The translations under genes were made by a program, and so were the position numbers. Shown one piece after another: positions 8,762 through 18,976 of a stretch of DNA of 28,836 bases. Source of the DNA: Diplocarpon mali (taxonomy: Eukaryota; Ascomycota; Leotiomycetes; Helotiales; Drepanopezizaceae); NCBI GenBank assembly GCA_024741835.1, contig JAENRP010000454.1, positions 1-28,836 on the forward strand. The letters are read 5' to 3'. Position 1 is the stretch's first letter; the number at the start of each line of letters is the position of its first letter. A model generated the notes under the pieces. It worked only from the letters and a program-made list of their open reading frames with translations. It was not told the origin of the DNA and ran no database searches.

Positions 8762-9010
8762 TATTACAGGTATGCCTATCATATATTTATCACATGATCT
8801 ATCATATAACACATTATATATATGATATATCATATGACTTGCCATATGACTTAGCGGCTTCGCTAAGAAGCCCGCTTACCTTAAGTAGCTCATAGTTAGA
8901 GAGCTCTTATGAATCAAGACACTTAACATCGTCGTTTGCACCTCATACTTCTTCGTGCCCTCTCTTCTAGTTTACTATCAAGTTCACTATCTGAGAACCT
9001 CCTTGCTACA
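8762..9010 (+). repeat. 3' LTR of element C (249 bp)
   Basis: It has exactly the same length as the 5' LTR. It begins TATTACAGG (TG changed to TA) and ends GCTACA. The hairpin CTTAGCG-GCTT-CGCTAAG is kept at 8850-8867. ATATA at 9011-9015 follows as the right target-site duplication. Confidence 0.93.
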
Positions 9011-10100
9011 ATATATATTCGGCCTTAATACTTATAGTAGCTACTGATTTCTACTTCCTACTTTCTTATAATATAGCTCTGCTATATAATACTACTATAC
9101 TTTTAAATATAATTTTCTAACCTTTTATATTTGCCTAATTAGAATTGGTATATACTTTAAGCTTTATACTTATATATTTTATTAATCTATATTTTACCTT
9201 TTAAATAATTATCAATCGAAGGTATCTTTTAAATCGCTTAATTGGGTTTATATATTAAATCATTAAATCCTTTAAGTTTTAATTAAGTTACTTAATAATA
9301 AAGGCAATATCTAATCTTATATATACTATAATATATATAATCGCTTTAATATCCTATTAGTACTTCTTTAGATCTCCTCTTTACTTATTTTTATTAGTAG
9401 GTTTTAACTTATTATACTTTCCTTTAATTGGAATACGTCTTATCTTAAAGTTGAAAGTATAAGTAAAGAGTCCTATTCGATTTAGGATCTTTTTAATATA
9501 TTACTCTTAATCTAATTAGAGTTTTTAAGTAGAGCGGTTCCTTATAATATAGATACTAAGGATCTTATAAATTCCCCTTAGATCCTTAGTATTAAAACGC
9601 TTTTAAATAGTTATAAAGAACTAATCTAATTAAGTAGTTGTTTTCGCAGCTATAGTAATATTATTAATATATAATAGCAACTTAATTCTACGCTTAATAT
9701 AAGTAAATAGATAAGGGTTAACTAGGCTTTAAATGAATCCTATTTCTATTAAAGTAAAGCTATATAAGAGGTTTTAATTATAAGCTAATTGCTTAAGCCT
9801 ATAAATATTGTAAAGTATATAAAAAGAGTAGCCAACGCGTATAGAAATACTATTAAGTTAAAAGAGAAAAATCCGTTCCTTTATAATCGCCTTAATAAAT
9901 GCATTTTGAATATTATACTATTTATATTTAAAGTCCTTAGCAGCTACTATTACTATAAATATATAAAGGGTATTTATACGAACTATTAGTGCGAATATAT
10001 TAAAGTAGTCTTCTTTATATTATTAAAAGAAGCCCTTAGCTATAAGTCTTACTTTATAGCATTTCAAGGTCCTATCTATATATATCTTAATTATAAAGAC
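9011..10100 (-). pseudogene. pol: Element D pol, middle piece (RT to RNase H), RIP-decayed
   Basis: The minus strand matches element B from about 14355 to 15455: the RT fingers, palm and connection, then the first part of RNase H. The RT active site reads YINN (bases 9657-9671 on the complement), the same two Asp-to-Asn changes as in B. The segment is bounded by ATATA (element C insertion) and AAGAC at 10096-10100 (element B insertion). Short plus-strand frames here are shadows of the decayed minus-strand frame. Confidence 0.82.
9011..10100 (-). mobile_element. Element D, piece 2
   Basis: This is the middle of the inverted A/B-family Copia element, lying between the insertions of C and B. 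It aligns to B with no gap once C is removed. Confidence 0.85.
10096..10100. repeat. Target-site duplication AAGAC, left copy (element B)
   Basis: AAGAC precedes the 5' LTR of B and is repeated at 16288-16292 directly after its 3' LTR. The sequences on the two sides join into a continuous element D frame. Confidence 0.87.
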
Positions 10101-10296
10101 TATTAAGATGGGTGATACAGCTATCACTCTGATGTATTATCATATGACCCTACTGCTTAGTCAGTAGGATGTTGATACGTATATAGCTATAGGGAAGTTA
10201 AGGGGTAACCTTCCTTCCTTAACTCTTACTAATATATCGACTATCGACCTTTAAAAGCCTCCTTTAACTACTGCGCCAACTCACTTAAGCTTAATA
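10101..10296 (+). repeat. 5' LTR of element B (196 bp)
   Basis: It starts TATTAAGATG (TG changed to TA) and ends AAGCTTAATA, next to the primer-binding site GGTTATAAGCC at 10297. It contains TCATATGA at 10140-10147. It matches the 3' LTR at 16092-16287 and the LTRs of A and D. Confidence 0.9.
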
Positions 10297-10309
10297 GGTT
10301 ATAAGCCTT
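10297..10309 (+). other. Primer-binding site, half-tRNA type, element B
   Basis: GGTTATAAGCCTT is the same site as in A and C with one further C-to-T change. It sits directly after the LTR. Confidence 0.68.
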
Positions 10310-10695
10310 AGATAGACTGATAATAGATTATTAACTTCCCTTAAAAAGCACTTGCACTGCAACTATTAGTAGGAAGTTGAATGAGACTTATAGTAAGAGG
10401 CGAGCAATCGGCGAATAGGAGGTATGATTCCCTATTTAGCTAACCTGTATTATAAGAGGTGTGATTCCTTGCTTTATAACCCTTTGGTACTATAAGAGGT
10501 GTGATTCCTTGCTTTACTATATTTTATAAGAGGTATGATTCCCTACGTTATAGCTTAAAAAACCCTTTTCGATAAGAGGACTTCCTTCCTATTTAATACT
10601 TCTATAACACTTGCTATTTAATCATTTTGACTTTTCGATAGGAGGAGTGCCCTTAACCATTTGATTTATTTGATTTTAATATAATTCTATTCGAA
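10310..10695 (+). other. Leader of element B with AGAGGTATGATTCC-type repeats
   Basis: There is no gene. The short direct repeats seen in element A recur here (near 10429, 10456, 10494 and 10528, with degenerate versions near 10572 and 10638). They keep the same order and spacing. Confidence 0.7.
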
Positions 10696-13600
10696 ATGGC
10701 AATAGCTTCCGATTCCGATCGAAATACTAGACTTAAAGACCTTTAACTCTTTCGAAAGAACTAGCAATAATAGTTCGACAATTTAGAGCTTTACTTTAAG
10801 AGCAAAGGCATTGAAATAGCGATTTAAAAGACACTTATTAAATATGCGAGAATAGCCTCCTATACTCCCTTTACTGATTCGTCTACTTCTACTTTAATAG
10901 CTAATACAACTGCTAAGGATTTGCCAGATATATTAAATAAGCTTAGCCTAGGAGCTTTAATAGATAATAATTAAGAGTCTTAAAGGTAGATTTTGAATAT
11001 GGAAAAGGAGAAGGAGTATAAGCTAGCCTTAGTTAAATATAAGCTTAAGATTAATAGAGGTTTAAGCGATAAAGACTAAGATTTTATTTAAGTTTATAAT
11101 AATACAAAGATAAGATAGGATACTTTAAAGGTAAAATACTCTTATATAATTGCCTTTAATACTTAGCATCTACTTTAATAGATTACTTTATTTTAATATA
11201 AAAAAGATAAAGATAGTAAGGATATAGATATAAATATAGACTCTGCTTAATCTATACTATATAAAGCGAGGAGGAGAGTAAGAGCCGCAGATCCTAGGAT
11301 AGTTATAACTTTTAAAGAAACTTAGCTTTTAAGTTTCCTACTTAATAGCCTTCCTCCTAAGTTCGCTATTGCGAAATAATCTCTTCTTATTTAACTTAAC
11401 CTTAAGATCTATAAGAAGATCGACCTCCTTTAACCTATTGAGTAAGACCTTAAAGGACGCTTTAAATCGGCAAATGCCGTATTATAAGGTAACGATAAGC
11501 CTAAGAAAAGGAAGGAGCGCGGGATAAGCCCTTAAGCTTATTAGGGATGCTACTTTTATAATAGAGCTTATAATATTACTAATTATAAAGTTAAAAGGCA
11601 ATTGATTAATATAGTTGCTAGCTTTAATATTAAGAAGCAATCGAAGCAGAAGTCAAGAAGCAAACTGCCCTTATCCTATCGAAGGCTGCAACTATTAAGG
11701 AAAGGCAAAGGAAAAGGCTATTTAGCTAAAACTTTAGCAGATACCTTTAATAATAATAGTAGGTTATTTAAACTTAAATCCACTTCCGATAATTTAAATG
11801 ATAATTATAATAAAAATGCTTATATTTTAAAAGCCGATCTTTATAAGATCCTTAAATCTAATTAATATAGTAATACTAGTTGTATAGTATATATAATTAA
11901 TAAACCTTACCTATTTAAAGGCCCGCTTATTTAAATAAAAAGGCGCTTTATTAAGGTTAGTAGTAAAAGGTTATATATAGACTCAATAGGTATAGTAAAG
12001 ATGAATATTACTAGTATTTCTTTCTTTTTATAAAATGTTCTCCTTATGCCTAGTCTAAGTATTAATCTTTTATTTAGCCGCAAGATCTATATAAAGTTAA
12101 ATTATATAAGAGTTTTTAATAATCAATTTATATAATTTATAAATAATAATTATAAAGTGATCTTTAAAGTTAAAATTAAAGATAGGCTTTATATTATTTT
12201 AAAGGTAATATTATAGAAATTGACTTTTAAACTAAACTTATAAGTAGATTCCTTTAAGGAAAGTGCACTCTTTACCTTAATATAATTAAGTAAGGATAAG
12301 GAGAATAGATGGACTCTTAAGCTAGGATTATAAGTGAAATTTGCGAAAATAACTCTTAAGCTAAGATTATAAGTAAATTATAAAGTATCTTTAAAAGTGA
12401 CTCTTAAGCTAGGATTATAAGTGAATTTAATAGAAATAACTCCTAGGCTAAGACTGCAAGTAGATTCTATAAATTTACTAATAATAACTCTTAAGCTAAG
12501 ATCGCAAGTGAAATTCGCAAAAATAACTCTTAAGCTAGGACTATAAGTGAAATTCGCAAATTCGTTAGAAACGACTCTTAAGCTAGGACTATAAGTGGAT
12601 CTTGCTATTTCTAAAAAATCGACTCTTAAGCTAAGACCGCAAGTAGATCTTATAATTTTATTAAAAACGACTCTTAAGCTAGGCTTATAATTAGAAAATA
12701 GCAAAACCTTAAACTATTATTACTAATCCTTTCTAGCCGCTGATAATAAAGCATTAACTAATAATAGGCTACTAAAGCTATTAGAAGCTAAAAGCCTATT
12801 AAGGTATTAGCTAATATATAAAAAATTTACGCATCTAAAGCTAAAGAAATTAAAGGGCTTATATAAGGTCTCGACTTTAAAACAGAAGATCTAAGTACTA
12901 AAGGATCGCTTAGTATACCGAATTTGCAAGCTAATAAAACTTCGAAATCGAACGCAAATTAAGCTTAGTCTATAGAAAGATTCAATACTAGCGCTAATAT
13001 CTATTAATACCGCTAGACCATTTACAACCTTAATTAAAGGCAATAATTGGTTTTCTTAAATAGTAGATAACTCTACTTAGCAGATATAGACTATTTGCAC
13101 TAGGACTAAATCTAAGCTTATAGAAAAGCTAGAAATTTAAAAAGTAATAGAAGAACGCTAGACTTAATTAAAGCTAATAGCTATTAAGTCTAATAATACA
13201 TTAGAGATTAAGGCAAAGCTTAATAAATAGGCAAAATAAGGAGTTTACTATAAACTAACTATAATATACAAAGATTCCTATTAGAATAGTATTATTAAGT
13301 AAAGTATTTAGTAAGTAGAGACTAACTATTGCACTCTACTATAAGATACTAACCTACTGCTAGAATTCTAAGACCTTGCGATTAAGGCAAATGTATACCT
13401 GCGAAATAGAATAGGTAATAGACTAATAGTTAATAGCACTTAAATATCGCTATATAAGGCATATTTCAAATAGAAACTAAGCTTGGACTATATCTGCATC
13501 TTTAAAAGCGTCTACTATTCTTATATTAGCTCAAAGTCCTAGCCTATAAGTATAAAGAGTAAGAAGCTAATAGACTGAGGTAAAGAGTATATATTTATTA

Positions 13601-15771
13601 AGTATATTAAATAGATAATAAAGCAATAGATAGTATACGCGCTAGATCTAAGGCGAGTAATTATATCCTTAGTAGTTAAGTTCGACGAATCTTAAAATAA
13701 GGGAAAGCTGTCCTTAAAGCTCTATATACTTGAAGATTCGCAAGGTATACTATTCGATAGTAATACTATTAAGCCGAACTAATAACCCCTTTCTCTTAGC
13801 TTAAGCATATTAAGCGTACCTGCTAATCGATAACCTACTAGTCGCCTAAAGGCCGAATAGACTATTCCTATTATTTGCAAACTGCTTAAAGTATAAAATA
13901 ACTTTAATATTATCATCCCTTTAATTAAAGTACCTATAGTAAAGGATATTCCTAAAATAAGTATAAGTAATAATAAGCCTCTACTATTAAAAAGCAATTC
14001 CCTAAATGATAAGCCTATAGAACCTATAGCTAAACCTACGCCTTTAAAGAGGAATAGAGACCTAGAACTGAAAGACACCTTAGACAAACGCAAGTCTAAG
14101 CGTATCTAGGTTATAATAGTATATAGGATCTACGAGCTCGAACTTTAATAGAGCTTTAATAAAGATAATGCGTTCTTAACCACTAGGAGGATAATGAAAA
14201 TCTCTCTTTTAAAGATATATAATAAAGCTATTAATAATCTAAAGAATAGAGAAGTATAGAATAAGGCAATTTAAGAGGAGATAAGTTCTCTTATTACAAA
14301 TAGTATATAGATAAAGGAACTAACGCTAAAGGACGTGAACCTAGTTTTAATAAAGTGGGTCTTTATAATTAAGATATATGCAAATAGGACCTTAGAACGT
14401 TATAAGGCAAGGCTTATAGCTAGGGGCTTCTTCTAATAGTATGAAAAAGACTACTTCGATACGTTTGCGCTAATAGTTTGCATAAATACCCTTTGTATAT
14501 TTATAGTAATAATAGCTGCTAAGGACCTTAAATGCAAAAAGTATAATATTAAAAATATATTTATTAAAGCGATTATAAAGGAACGGATTTTTCTCTTTTA
14601 ACCTAATAGTATTCTTATACGCGCTAGCCACTCTCTTTATATACTCTGCAGTATCTATAGGCTTAAGTAATCAGCCTATAATTAGAACCTCTTATATAGC
14701 TTTACTTTAATAGAAATAGGATTCGTTCAAAGCTTAGCTAACTCTTATCTATTTACCTATACTAAGTATAGAATCAAATTGCTATTATATATTAATAATA
14801 TTACTATAGCTGCGAAAACAACTACTTAATTGGATTAGTTCTTTATAATAATTTAGAAACGTTTTAATACTAAGGATCTAAGGGGAATTTATAAGATCCT
14901 TAGCATTTGCGTTATAAGGAACCGCTCTACTTAAGAACTCTAGTTAAATTAAGAGTAGTATATTAAGAAGATCCTAGACTAAATAGGACTCTCTACTTAT
15001 ACTCTTAACTTTAAGCTAAAGTGTACTCTAATTAATAGAAAGTATAATAAGTTAGAGCCTATTAATGAAAATGAGTAGAGAGGAGATTTGAAAAAGTATT
15101 AATAGGATATTAGAGCGATTATATATACTATAGTATATATAAGACCAGATATCGCCTTTATCATTAGGCAACTTAGTCAGAACTTAAAGGATCTGACGAT
15201 TTAATATAAGAATATAGTCAAGCGACTTAAAAGGTACCTTCAATCGATAATCATATAGAAAGTAAGATATAGATTAATAAAACATATAAGTGCAAAGCTT
15301 AAGGTATATACCGATTCCGACTAGGCAAATATAAAAGGTCGGAAAAGTATATCTGGAAGCGTAGCAATACTATATAATGGACCTATATTATAAGGAAGTA
15401 GGAAGTAGAAATCAGTAGCTATCGCAAGCACTAAGGCCGAATATATATTGATATTATTAAATTGCAAGTAAGGATTATAAATTGCCTAAGTTCTAAAAGA
15501 TATAGGTTTCGCTAAGTATATTAAATAAGATAGGAACTATATTAATCTCTAAGCAGATAATATAAGGGCAATTGCACTTATAAAGAATCCATACTTATAT
15601 AAGCAATTAAAACATATTAATATTACCTACTACTTTATTTGCAACCTTATTATAAAGAATAAGTTATCAATTACCTATATCCTAACCAATCGAATAGTAG
15701 TAGATAGATTTATAAAGCTATTAGAGATAGTTGCAAAGTTCAAAGCGTTTAAAGATATACTAAGGTTATAG
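10696..15771 (+). pseudogene. gag-pol: Element B Gag-Pol polyprotein (Copia), RIP-decayed
   Basis: One frame of about 1690 codons runs from ATG at 10696 (MAIASDSDRN) to TAG at 15769 with no net frameshift. Gag comes first. The protease has its catalytic D-T/S-G changed to Asn-Thr-Ser (11872-11880), followed by the LFKGPL and RRxIKV blocks typical of Copia proteases. A linker of nine palindromic words follows (12313-12695). The integrase has its HHCC region near 12810-12950, a core Asp changed to Asn in the segment ISINTARPF, and a VYLRNRIG block near 13400. The RT (14330 on) has the active site YINN at 14788-14799, where YVDD is expected. The RNase H has YTDSD and a TKAEY block. Alignments with D and A support every part. 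Function is lost. Confidence 0.92.
12313..12695 (+). repeat. Array of nine palindromic words between protease and integrase (element B)
   Basis: Copies start at 12313, 12352, 12400, 12439, 12487, 12526, 12574, 12622 and 12670. Spacings are 39 or 48 bp only, all multiples of three. Each reads T-L-K-L-G/R-x-Q(stop)-V in the gag-pol frame, so nine peptide repeats of 13 or 16 residues result. Palindromy also leaves the minus strand open (12378-12704), which is a shadow. Compared with element C, most C residues are now T, but the word is still clear. Confidence 0.9.
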
Positions 15772-16091
15772 AAGACAATAGGGACTTAGTAGGCTTAAGG
15801 ACGACTCTTAGGCCCACCTTGCAAATCAGGTTATATAGTCTTATAAAGGAAAAGTTTTTAAATCAACTCCTAGGCTTAGATTGCAAGTCAAGTCATATAG
15901 TCTTATAAAGGAACGCTTTTAGGAAATTTGACTCTTAGTCCCGCCTTGCGAGTAAGGTTAGTGATTTTAATAGAAGTTGCTATTAATTGATTGTTTTTAT
16001 TTTAAAGAGATACTTAAGAGTTAGATTAGCGCAAAAGGATAGTTATTATTTTCCTAACTATAGGTCAATTAGAGTAAGGTCTAAGTAGGGG
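15772..16091 (+). other. 3' UTR of element B with three palindromic words and a purine tract
   Basis: Plus-orientation words lie at 15804-15829, 15866-15891 and 15931-15956. The second and third are preceded by a shared TATAGTCTTATAAAGGAA segment, giving a tandem unit of about 62-65 bp. After that, no gene is visible. The run AAGTAGGGG at about 16083-16091 is the polypurine tract next to the 3' LTR. Confidence 0.8.
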
Positions 16092-16287
16092 TATTAAGAT
16101 AGGTAATATAGCTATTACTCTAATATATTATCATATGACCCTACTGCTTAATTAGTAGGATATTAATACATATATAGCTATAAGGAAGTCAAAGGGTAAC
16201 CTTCCTTCCTTAACTCTTACTAATATATCGACCATCGACCTCTAGAAGCCTCCTTTACCTACTGCACCGACTCACTTAAGCTCAATA
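16092..16287 (+). repeat. 3' LTR of element B (196 bp)
   Basis: It begins TATTAAGAT and ends AGCTCAATA. TCATATGA is at 16131-16138. The copy is followed by AAGAC (16288-16292). It differs from the 5' LTR by transitions. Confidence 0.9.
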
Positions 16288-17003
16288 AAGACCCACTTTA
16301 TTAATACTAGGTTTACGTCTTTTAGCATTAGTTCTTCAATTTATATACTATTTATAATAAGAGAGCTTATTTCCTTTTAAATTGCCTTATTTTATACTAC
16401 TCTATTCTTTAAGTTATTAATAGCTTTATTATACGTCTTTAAAAGAGAGATTTTTATTATCCTCCTAGTAGTTAAAAATATATTATCTTCGTCGAAGCTC
16501 TATTAAAGTTCAAGCTTATAGATCTTATGAACAATTATAGCCTAAATACGCTTAGATTCGCATTTATTTAAAGTATCTTCTATTTCTAAATCTCTATTCC
16601 TCTTTAAAGGCGTAGGCTTGGTTATAGATTCTATAAGCTTATTATTATAAGAACCGCTTTCTAGTAGTAGAGGCTTATTATTACTTATACCTATTTTAAG
16701 AATATCCTTTACTATAAGGATAATAATATTAAAGTTATTTTATACTTTAAGTAATTCTCAAACGTTAGGAATAGTCTATTCGGCCTTTAGGCGATTAGTA
16801 GGTCGTTAGTTAATAAGTACGCTTAATATACCTAAGTTAAAAGAGAGAGGTTATTAATTCAGCTTAATAGTATTACTATTAAGTAGTATACCTTATGAAT
16901 CTTTAAGTATATAAAGCTTTAAGGATAGCTCCTTCTTATTTTGAGATTCGTTAAACTCAACTACTAAGGAAATAATTACTTACTTTAAATCTAGCGCATA
17001 TAC
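16288..17003 (-). pseudogene. pol: Element D pol, integrase C-terminus to RT N-terminus, RIP-decayed
   Basis: The minus strand matches element B from about 13628 to 14358. This is the region after the integrase core, the variable linker and the first RT block (KWVF-type motif). It continues 9011-10100 once B is removed. The match ends at 17003, where element E begins with TGTAAC. The last five bases (TATAC, 16999-17003) are the presumed duplication made by E. Confidence 0.8.
16288..17003 (-). mobile_element. Element D, piece 3
   Basis: This is the rightmost visible part of the inverted Copia element D. Its 5' LTR and gag must lie beyond element E, outside the window. Confidence 0.82.
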
Positions 17004-17310
17004 TGTAACGGCTGTACCCCCAATTGGTGCAATTACTTAGGAGTATAGCGTTTTAAGGTTTTGCAATCTCGATTCGATGCAGGGTTATTTCGAATCGACC
17101 CTAAAGGTGCAAAAGGATATTCTTGCATAATATCACGTAAACGGGTAAAGAGCTTTAAGCTATTTATATATATAAGGAAGAAGGGCTCTCTTATAGGGAG
17201 GGCTCTTTAACTTCTTTGTTTCTTTTATATTAGACCTATAGAATACGCCTTTTGCACTACTTTTTACTATTATACTTGATCTTGTACTTTAGCGGTTCTA
17301 TATTGTTATA
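17004..17310 (+). repeat. 5' LTR of element E (right end tentative)
   Basis: The left end TGTAAC is set by the break in element D. The right end at 17310 is proposed because GTTATA there would be GTTACA before C-to-T change, the inverted complement of TGTAAC. No second LTR is in view to confirm it. Inside are an inverted repeat, TCGATTCG (17069-17076) with CGAATCGA (17091-17098), and a TATA-like run TATTTATATATATAAG near 17160. Confidence 0.5.
17160..17176 (+). promoter_or_regulatory. TATA-like promoter element in LTR of element E
   Basis: A TATTTATATATATAAG run lies about 155 bp into the LTR, where an RNA polymerase II TATA box would be expected. In so AT-rich a sequence this is weak evidence. 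Confidence 0.35.
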
Positions 17311-17618
17311 TTAAATAAAGAAGTTCTTTTCCGCTAAGGACGGCTTTTAATAATATCTTACCCTTTTTAAAAATCGATTCGCGGTTGTTTCAACTTTTGA
17401 TAGAGTTAAAATCCTAGAGATCTTTTGGATAAACTAGGAGCTTAAGTGTAGCTTATTAACTAATATAATCGAGGAACGCTTTCATTAGCCGGATTTTCTT
17501 AACTACTCCTTTTATAGAAGTACTATAGGCAGAAGTTAGGAGAGCACTATGCTATTAGAACCCTTTTTCTATAGAACCCCTTTTTAACCGAATTACTATT
17601 GAAACTAAAATCGGTAAA
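17311..17618 (+). other. Leader of element E, no gene seen
   Basis: This is the stretch between the proposed LTR end and the gag ATG. I could not identify the primer-binding site. No recognisable reading frame or repeat stands out. Confidence 0.4.
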
Positions 17619-18976
17619 ATGAATTCCTTACTAGCCGGAAGTTAGCAAACCCGGAATATACCCGGTTCATTTAGGGAAGCAGCTTCTATAAGGAGTACCC
17701 CTACCTTAGCCCCTAAGGCTAGACCTTCCTTTGCTGCTAAGGGCAAGAGATAATAATACTATAGCTAAGCTAATTGAGATAAATAAGACTTTTCGAATCT
17801 AAATGTCTTATAAGGAATAGTCTTAGGTTTAGAGGAATCCTTATAATGCTAAGATCAATCTAATCGATAATTGCAAAGCGAGATTAGTAGGATTGCCTAA
17901 GCTATCTTTGGCCTAGAGACCTTAGCTTATTAAAGCTAAGAGATAGCTTAGCGCGTATATTAGACTATTAAGCGAGAATCCACCTACCTTTGATAAAGCA
18001 AAACCTAGCCTCTTTTGGAAGTCGATATAGATATAAAACGGCTAAAAATTCAGCTAATTGAAAAGATTACCCCCTTTAATAATAGGACCTCTTTAATATA
18101 TAAGTAGTAGTTAGCTTTAATCTAAGACCGATTGCAAATTAATGCTGACTTATATCTAAATGAGCAAGCTTGCTAAGCCCTTATTTAAGGATCTACTATA
18201 AGATAAGCCTAAATATACCTCGAACCCTAGTACCTTTTAAAGACTAACCCCTTTCGAAACTATTAAGAAATAGTAGAACTGCTAAGCAATTACTTTTTAA
18301 CTAGCTAAGAAGTAGACCTATTTCGATCTACTTTCTATTACCTTTATATAAGAGAAGCTAGTTATTTTAAAGAAACTTTCCCTTAATTTCAAGCCCGATT
18401 CTAATCTACTGCGATCTAGGGAAAGGTCTTAAGATTTAAGTAGTTCTTCTTTATATAGAATAAGATTACCCCTTAGCTTAGAGCTGCCTATGCCTTAGCT
18501 AAGGCCTTTTAAAGGAAGGACTATATTATTATATTTAATCAATTGAACGCCTTTAATGCCAAATGCTAAAGTAACTAACTTTTTAACCTTTTAATTAAAA
18601 GCAAAGCGACCTTAGTATTATATTAGAAGATATCCGATTCGCTCTTTAATAAGACTGCTCGCGGTCTAAGCGCTAAAAGTACTACTTGAGTTTCTAAGCC
18701 ACTAGCCCTAAAGCCAACTACCCCTTTTCGCTAAGATACGCTAGCTAAGGCTAGTTCTTCTACTTTACCCTTTAAATAAGCTACTTATTAGACCTATGGT
18801 AAAACCGGTTACTATAAGACTAAGTATCCTTTTGCAAGTAAGATTAATGCTTTAAAAGATATAAAGGAAGCTAATCCGACTTTAAACTTAATTAAGAATA
18901 GGGTCGAAATAGAAGAAGATTAAGAAAACGAAAAGGCTTAGGAAAAGACTCTTACTTAGGCTTGCGAAAGTATGAC
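17619..18976 (+). pseudogene. gag: Element E Gag (Ty3/Gypsy), zinc knuckle destroyed
   Basis: The frame runs from ATG at 17619 through about 450 codons with roughly 45 TAA/TAG/TGA, nearly all at Gln or Trp positions. The protein starts with a Ser/Thr/Pro-rich region, has a capsid-like middle (FFIQNKIT, AYALAKAF) and ends with a nucleocapsid. The C-x2-C-x4-H-x4-C knuckle is recognisable by its spacing, but all four ligands are Tyr: 18786, 18795, 18810 and 18825, around the segment GKTG. TGT to TAT and CAC to TAC are exactly RIP-type changes. In the living element this protein would form the particle and bind the RNA. The end is not certain, because the pol frame begins in -1 phase near 18902-18962. 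Confidence 0.85.

Larger units (their letters stand above)
3397..9010 (+). mobile_element. Element C: complete Ty1/Copia retrotransposon, RIP-inactivated
   Basis: This is a full-length 5614-bp element. It has two 249-bp LTRs, a half-tRNA primer-binding site, one gag-pol frame (3848-8485), a 3' UTR with repeats, and a purine tract just before the 3' LTR. It is flanked by ATATA duplications and sits inside element D. It is clearly less mutated than B and D: many domains read well and only Gln, Trp, Asp, Gly, Cys and His codons are hit. It belongs to a different Copia family from A/B/D, because the LTRs and proteins do not align closely. Confidence 0.92.
10101..16287 (+). mobile_element. Element B: complete Ty1/Copia retrotransposon (A/B/D family), heavily RIP-mutated
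   Basis: This is a 6187-bp element with 196-bp LTRs, a half-tRNA primer-binding site, a repeat-bearing leader, one gag-pol frame, a 3' UTR with palindromic words and AAGAC duplications. It is inserted into D, a copy of its own family in opposite orientation. The density of changed Gln and Trp codons and the loss of both catalytic RT Asp residues show strong RIP. Confidence 0.92.

Noticed and set aside
12378..12704. A 108-codon minus-strand frame with repeated SLRV peptides
   Set aside because: It is the shadow of the nine palindromic words on the plus strand. The word is nearly symmetrical, so its complement is also open.
13779..14093. A 104-codon minus-strand frame
   Set aside because: It lies opposite the element B linker between integrase and RT, whose plus-strand frame is supported by alignment with element D. 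No independent signal supports it.
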